Origin: Planctomycetaceae bacterium
GTDB lineage: Bacteria; Planctomycetota; Planctomycetia; Pirellulales; Thermoguttaceae
Reading direction: 5' to 3'
Assembly: GCA_031278315.1 (NCBI GenBank)
Contig: JAITKS010000384.1
Coordinates: 1-5,873 of the forward strand
Length of the DNA: 5,873 nucleotides
Numbering within the stretch: position 1 is the first letter of the stretch; each line of letters begins with the position of its first letter. The notes under the pieces are model-generated. The model was given only the letters and a program-made list of their open reading frames with translations. It had not been told where the DNA came from and did not search any database. A program made the translations under genes and the position numbers. Positions 5,547 to 5,873 of the stretch are shown piece after piece.

Positions 5547-5700
5547 ATGAATATATGTTTAAAAACAAATACCGAAAATCTAATCAAGAATAGTTTAAAA
5601 TTAGTACACTGAGATATTACAAAATTTTCGTGTATTTTGTTATTTCGTGTGTTTCGCAAATTTACAAAAAACTAACAATTTTTTTAAAAAGGAGTCAAAC

Positions 5701-5873
5701 ATGACTGAAACAACATTAAAGCGTTCTAAAGTCTGGTACAAGCGTAAGCGTTTGTGGGGACTTGTGATTTTTGTGTTGCTGATTTATTTTTGTTTCGTGC
5801 CTTCACGAACACGGATTTCGCCGGAAACAACCGGTATCACCGAACCGCTAACAGCCGACGGGCGAGTTGATTA
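5701..5873 (+). CDS. N-terminus of a planctomycete-type membrane-anchored protein (partial)
   Basis: Only 57 complete codons are present before the window ends. The protein opens with a Lys/Arg-rich segment (7-17), then one transmembrane helix (about 19-34), then the extracytoplasmic stretch ISPETTGITEPLTADGRVD (39-57). GGAG at 5691-5694, six bases before the ATG, is a strong ribosome binding site and fixes the start. The ETT-x-ITEPL-x2-DG pattern directly after a single N-terminal helix matches large conserved hypothetical proteins that I recall from Planctomycetes; their function is unknown to me. The positive-inside rule predicts the N-terminus in the cytoplasm and the bulk of the protein outside the inner membrane. 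Its spacer from the preceding gene (154 bases) is AT-rich and may hold its own promoter, but I see no convincing -35/-10 pair. Confidence 0.8.
   Translation, partial: MTETTLKRSKVWYKRKRLWGLVIFVLLIYFCFVPSRTRISPETTGITEPLTADGRVD

Noticed and set aside
5627..5650. Direct repeat TTTCGTGT (5627-5634 and 5643-5650) before the 5701 gene
   Set aside because: Sixteen-base spacing could suit a regulator, but the units are short and T-rich and no further copies are seen; chance is the simpler reading.
5453..5659. 68-codon minus-strand frame
   Set aside because: It overlaps the conserved C-terminus of the PHA-type protein, and the remainder lies in AT-rich spacer.

Overview
The window is AT-rich bacterial chromosome, most likely from a low-GC member of the Planctomycetota. 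Three proteins point that way. They are the membrane-anchored coiled-coil protein at 206-1357, the truncated protein at 5701-5873 with its ISPETTxITEPLxxDG stretch, and the PHA-granule-type protein at 5241-5546. All three resemble conserved planctomycete families as I remember them; no search was run. The hairpin-rich repeat at 1-80 also fits. Ribosome binding sites are mixed: clear GGAG-type sites precede 206-1357 (minus), 3011 and 5701, but none is visible before 2444 or 5241.

Layout: 1-80 is the end of a dispersed palindromic repeat. 206-1357 (minus) is a membrane-anchored coiled-coil protein of unknown function, with a TAATC pentanucleotide array abutting its ribosome binding site. 1406-1993 is a long divergent intergenic region with a strong hairpin (1472-1515) and a possible gene remnant (1779-1940). 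A forward cluster follows: a small lipoprotein with an Asp-Ser-Ala repeat (1994-2404), mcsA (2444-2959) and mcsB (3011-4060). After a 285-base gap come a HisN-like inositol-monophosphatase-family phosphatase (4346-5167), a polyhydroxyalkanoate-system-type protein (5241-5546) and the start of a large membrane protein that runs off the window (5701 on).

Functionally, the best-supported unit is McsA-McsB, the protein-arginine phosphorylation module that in Firmicutes marks misfolded proteins for ClpC-ClpP. Here it lacks the ctsR and clpC neighbours of the Firmicute operon and sits instead behind an uncharacterised lipoprotein. The phosphatase and the PHA-type protein look like housekeeping genes with no evident link to it.

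I see no CRISPR array, tRNA, rRNA, transposase or obvious defence system. The most unusual signals are three coding or gene-proximal tandem repeats (5-bp, 9-bp and 15-bp units), the intergenic hairpin and the unexplained divergent region. None of them proves a new system.
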